Shown here: piece after piece, positions 5,286 to 7,802 of the stretch
Position numbering within the stretch: position 1 is the stretch's first letter
How the letters are laid out: each line of letters opens with the position of its first letter
NCBI RefSeq assembly: GCF_938030725.1
Contig: NZ_CALHIQ010000046.1
Location: 1 to 7,802, forward strand
Reading direction: 5' to 3'
Length of the DNA stretch: 7,802 nucleotides
Source: an uncultured Fretibacterium sp.
GTDB taxonomy: Bacteria > Synergistota > Synergistia > Synergistales > Aminobacteriaceae
Translations under genes and position numbers: made by a program
The notes under the pieces: generated by a model
Told to the model about the DNA's origin: nothing
What the model saw: the letters and a program-made list of their open reading frames with translations, nothing else
Databases searched by the model: none

Positions 5286-5697
5286 TTAGCGGCTCCTCCT
5301 CAACCCATTCCTCGAACATTCCCTCGTGCGGCGTCACCAGGTACAAAGCGGGTTCGATGTACTCCATACGGCCTTTATGGGCAAACGCGACCCCCCCCAT
5401 AAAGTTGATGAAGGGACGCCCCTCCTCCTCAAACTCTCTGGGGTCCAGCTCATGAAGGTCCAGCAGGACCATGATCCCATTCAGGAGGGCATCCCGGAGC
5501 CTCAGCTTGATGCTCTCCGAGGGCACGCCCTTAAAGAAGACGAGCCTTGGAGCGGATACGGGATGAGGCTCGTCCCGTCGCCTTGCCTTCGGCCTCTTGG
5601 CTGCCGTCCTCTGTTCCTCGACCTCGTAGTCCTCGGACTCATCCACATAGTCATCGTCACCATAAAACCCAAGGACCTGCATTAACCTCCTAAGCAC
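5254..5697 (-). CDS. sepF: Cell division protein SepF
   Basis: SepF polymerises, bundles FtsZ filaments and anchors them to the membrane with an N-terminal amphipathic helix. The C-terminal core is at about 50-124 (APRLVFFKGVP, LLNGIMVLLDLHELDP, FINFMGGVAFAHKG, LYLVTP), matching the SepF/YlmF fold including the FxxGGVAFA turn. An acidic then basic linker (13-45) separates it from the N-terminus. I chose GTG 5697 over ATG 5682: AAGGAGG (5713-5707) is nine bases from the GTG, while AGGAGG is only three bases from the ATG. The GTG form also begins MLRRLMQVLGFYG, a plausible amphipathic membrane helix that the ATG start would cut short. The product is 147 aa, near the usual length. It lies between yggS and divIVA, and its 3' end overlaps divIVA by 32 bp. 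Confidence 0.93.
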   Translation of the reverse strand: MLRRLMQVLGFYGDDDYVDESEDYEVEEQRTAAKRPKARRRDEPHPVSAPRLVFFKGVPSESIKLRLRDALLNGIMVLLDLHELDPREFEEEGRPFINFMGGVAFAHKGRMEYIEPALYLVTPHEGMFEEWVEEEPLNDGTFDRQGR

Positions 5698-5753
5698 CCG
5701 TCCGTTCCTCCTTAAGAACAGGATAAAAACCCCGCCTTTTAATATACCATGGA

Positions 5754-6449
5754 CTACAGCGTCTTGTACTCGCGAGGGCCAAAAAGGGCCGTGCCAATCC
5801 TCACCATGGTGCTCCCCTCCAGAATACCCCACTCAAAGTCGCCGCTCATCCCCATTGAGAGCACGGGCAGGGGGAGGCCGGATCGTCCTCTCGCGTCCTC
5901 CGCCATCCCCCTCAGCTCGGCGAAGGCCTGCCGGACGCGCACCTCGTCGTCCGTCAACGGACCGATGGTCATCAGTCCCTCCAGCTTGAGGTTGGGCAGG
6001 GTCAGAACGCGATCCAGGAGGGCGGGGAAAGCCTCAGGTGCCGTCCCCGTCTTGCTGGCCTCCTTCGCCGTGTTCACCTCGATCAGCACCGACAGACGGC
6101 GGGACAGCTCCCCCGCGATGCGGTCCAGGCGCTCCGCCAGGGGGATCGAATCCAGGGAATCGACGGCGTCAAACAGTTCCACGGCACGGCGCGCCTTGTT
6201 GTTCTGCAGGTGCCCGATCAGACGCCAGGGGGGCGTTGGATGATCCTCCCACGCCTCTCGCTTCCCCTGCGCCTCCTGGACCTTGTTCTCGCCGATCGCG
6301 TCAACGAGGGGGGCAACCTCCTGCATCTCCTGAACGCTCCTGGTCTTCGTCACTCCCACCAGAAGAACGTCCGAGGGCTTTCGTCCCGCAAGGGCCGCCG
6401 CGTGCGCCATGCGCTCCCGGATGGCTGCCACATGCCCCTTAAGATCCAT
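5754..6449 (-). CDS. yggS: YggS/PLPBP family pyridoxal phosphate homeostasis protein
   Basis: This small cytosolic single-domain TIM-barrel protein binds pyridoxal 5'-phosphate and keeps vitamin B6 and amino-acid pools balanced. No enzymatic reaction is established for the family. The PLP lysine is K35 in VGVTKTRS. Other family motifs are GENKVQEA (53-60), WRLIGHLQNNKAR (75-87), VNTAKEASKTG (125-135), GLMTIGP (158-164), LSMGMSGDFEWGI (197-209) and GSTMVRIGTALFG (212-224), which carries the phosphate-binding region. At 231 aa it is full length. The start is ATG 6449, with GGAGG ten bases upstream; a longer TTG start at 6470 would put the ribosome site inside the gene. The upstream gene's stop codon overlaps this ribosome site (TAGGAGG), a sign of tight coupling. 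It is the counterpart of ylmE in the Firmicutes ylm-divIVA cluster. Confidence 0.96.
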   Translation of the reverse strand: MDLKGHVAAIRERMAHAAALAGRKPSDVLLVGVTKTRSVQEMQEVAPLVDAIGENKVQEAQGKREAWEDHPTPPWRLIGHLQNNKARRAVELFDAVDSLDSIPLAERLDRIAGELSRRLSVLIEVNTAKEASKTGTAPEAFPALLDRVLTLPNLKLEGLMTIGPLTDDEVRVRQAFAELRGMAEDARGRSGLPLPVLSMGMSGDFEWGILEGSTMVRIGTALFGPREYKTL

Positions 6450-6463
6450 CAGCAAATCCCCTC

Positions 6464-7387
6464 CTACCAAATCCTCACGATGCTCTCCTGAATGGTGTCG
6501 GCATCCAGGATCAGCTTGTTCCCCGGCATCACGCCCCGCACGATGAAGAAATGTCCCGCATCGGCCGGAAAACCCTCGACGTCACGCGAGAGGATCCGGT
6601 TTCCTTGAAGGAGGAAGACCACGTTCCGACCGTCCTTCGTGATCACGGTGCTGTCGGGAACCATGACTCCCTGCTGATCTCCCGCGACCACGCGGGCGGA
6701 GAAGGATCGGGAACGCAGCGCCTCCGGAGGAAAGAACGGCAACCTCAAGCACACCTTGACCTTCTGGCCCATCGTCTTGAAGGACACCACCTCCGCCTTC
6801 CTTTCCTTGCCCTCCGGCTCCATCTTGATGCGGATGGCGGCCCTCCGCATACGCAGGCTGCGCAGGAGGGACGGCGTGCCGTCCAGGTAGGCGATGCAGC
6901 GCAGCGTCTGTGGCTGAGGGATTAGCTTGCCGATGGGCGCCCCCTTGCGAAGCTGAATGCCGTTCTCCAGAAGGACGGCGGGCCTGAAGAACGGGAAAGG
7001 AGCGAAGTCCGGCCACAGCTTTGCATAGAACCAATGCCCCTCCTGGCCGTCCAGGGCCGGATAGAAGTAGGCAGGGTACGGCGCACGAACCGCAACCCCG
7101 TCCAGGGCCGCCAGCATCTCGCCCTTCGCGACCCGGCGTGGCAACGGCGAGGGGTAGGTGAACACCCCGTCCTGCGGCGCCAGGACCGGCTGCTCATCCC
7201 ACAGCAGAATCCCCTCGAGGGGCTGTTCCTCGACGTAGCCTGCGGCAAAGGCCTCGATGATCTGAGGGTGGGACAACCTGTAGCTGTCGAGCCAGGAGAA
7301 GTATATCCGGATCGCCGCCAGCAGGATCAGCAGAAAGAGGACGTAGTAGACCAGTCGGCTGAGGAACTCATCTCCCCTCCGGGTCAT
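6464..7387 (-). CDS. HlyD/membrane-fusion-like single-pass membrane protein
   Basis: The 307-aa product has one N-terminal membrane helix at about 12-32 (VYYVLFLLILLAAIRIYF) preceded by basic residues, so the rest probably faces outside the cytoplasm. Residues 67-97 (PVLAPQDGVFTYP, RVAKGEMLAALDG) and 144-157 (IQLRKGAPIGKLIP) look like the two halves of the barrel-sandwich/lipoyl-like hybrid seen in HlyD-type adaptors. A beta-rich C-terminal part contains GVMVPDSTVITKDGRNVVFLL (240-260) and a final NKLILDADTI. There is no long coiled-coil hairpin and no transporter gene beside it, so an efflux role is not supported by context. From general knowledge, proteins of this kind occur upstream of yggS-sepF in some clostridial genomes, which hints at a role in the cell envelope or division. 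ATG 7387 overlaps the folE2 stop as ATGA. No strong Shine-Dalgarno is seen, so start-stop coupling is likely. Confidence 0.7.
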   Translation of the reverse strand: MTRRGDEFLSRLVYYVLFLLILLAAIRIYFSWLDSYRLSHPQIIEAFAAGYVEEQPLEGILLWDEQPVLAPQDGVFTYPSPLPRRVAKGEMLAALDGVAVRAPYPAYFYPALDGQEGHWFYAKLWPDFAPFPFFRPAVLLENGIQLRKGAPIGKLIPQPQTLRCIAYLDGTPSLLRSLRMRRAAIRIKMEPEGKERKAEVVSFKTMGQKVKVCLRLPFFPPEALRSRSFSARVVAGDQQGVMVPDSTVITKDGRNVVFLLQGNRILSRDVEGFPADAGHFFIVRGVMPGNKLILDADTIQESIVRIW

Positions 7388-7802
7388 CGCTGCCCGCGTT
7401 CCTCGTCGGATGGAGCGGACTTCCTCTTGTCCCGCGTGACCTCCGCAAAGGCGTCGTGGTTGTGGATGCTCTCAGCGCTCGTGATGGAAACGGAATACCA
7501 CGACACCCGAGGCTCCCGGTTCAGCGCAACGGCAAGGTCCCGCACGACATCCTCCACGAAACGCGGGTTCTCATAGGCCCGCTCCGTAACGTGCTTCTCG
7601 TCCTCCCGCTTCAGGAGCGTGTAGAGCGGGCTGGAGGCCGCTTCCTCCGCCATCGCGATCAGTTCCTCGAACCATATGAGGTGTGTGCAGCGGACCTTGA
7701 TCGCGACGAAGGCGCGCTGGTTGTGGGCTCCATACTTTGAGATCGCACGGGAACAGGGGCAGAGCGTCTGCACGTGGACGCCCACGCCCGTGACCATGTC
7801 AA
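7384..7802 (-). CDS. folE2: GTP cyclohydrolase FolE2 (type IB), C-terminal part, cut by window edge
   Basis: FolE2 converts GTP to 7,8-dihydroneopterin triphosphate, the first step toward folate and, in many bacteria, queuosine-type products. About 139 C-terminal residues are visible; the N-terminal half lies beyond position 7802. Recognisable family segments are TLCPCSRAISKYGAHNQR, with the conserved cysteines used at the metal/active site, LLKREDEKHVTERAYENPRFVEDVVRD, and the C-terminal AESIHNHDAFAE. The ATG at 7797 is internal: the motif order shows the gene continues upstream. The stop codon overlaps the start of the HlyD-like gene by 4 bp. No Zur-like site or promoter can be judged, because the 5' end is outside the window. 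Confidence 0.93.
   Translation of the reverse strand, partial: DMVTGVGVHVQTLCPCSRAISKYGAHNQRAFVAIKVRCTHLIWFEELIAMAEEAASSPLYTLLKREDEKHVTERAYENPRFVEDVVRDLAVALNREPRVSWYSVSITSAESIHNHDAFAEVTRDKRKSAPSDEERGQR

Noticed and set aside
4689..5402. Rightward 237-aa ORF over divIVA and the sepF end
   Set aside because: Its Leu/Arg-rich pattern mirrors the Ala/Glu/Lys coiled coil on the opposite strand, so it is a shadow of divIVA.
5698..5753. Promoter in the yggS-sepF gap (TATATT-like hexamer on the minus strand)
   Set aside because: No -35 element at a suitable distance. The gap can be explained as a leader carrying the sepF ribosome site.
1..7802. CRISPR array, tRNA or rRNA genes
   Set aside because: No regularly spaced direct repeats, no cloverleaf-like segment and no rRNA-like stretch was seen.

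Overview
This window is GC-rich bacterial DNA. Nearly all of it is one leftward (minus-strand) run of genes. The set yggS-sepF-divIVA, with folE2 and an HlyD-like membrane-anchored protein upstream and recG-recX downstream, suggests a bacterium that divides with the SepF/DivIVA machinery. High GC together with this Firmicutes-style cluster fits a Synergistota-like or clostridial-grade organism. That assignment is inference from gene content; no rRNA or other phylogenetic marker is present.

The layout below follows the direction of transcription, from right to left. The C-terminal part of folE2 (GTP cyclohydrolase, cut by the window edge) overlaps by 4 bp an HlyD/membrane-fusion-like protein. 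That gene is followed closely by yggS (PLP homeostasis), then sepF (FtsZ-membrane anchor), then a long coiled-coil divIVA that overlaps sepF by 32 bp. A hairpin plus T-run terminator ends this block. A second hairpin plus T-run lies in the recG leader. recG (692 aa, complete helicase) and recX (RecA modulator) follow, and then a metal-dependent amidohydrolase of the ACMSD/TIM-barrel type.

The left 710 bases are different. Positions 1-411 contain no convincing gene but are full of hairpins and include a perfect 26-bp palindrome. Next comes the only rightward unit: an extended -10-like promoter, a strong Shine-Dalgarno, an unrecognised 83-aa basic Cys-containing ORF and a good terminator that ends just before the stop codon of the convergent amidohydrolase gene.

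The most unusual signal is a short motif, GTCCTATAAT/ATTATAGGAC. It occurs twice head-to-head in the palindrome (55-80), once at the 3' end of the small ORF (646-660) and once, inverted, in the recX-amidohydrolase gap (1581-1595). The last two copies share 15 identical bases and bracket the amidohydrolase gene. The motif could mark ends of a degraded mobile element or a shared operator/promoter element. The sequence alone does not decide between these.
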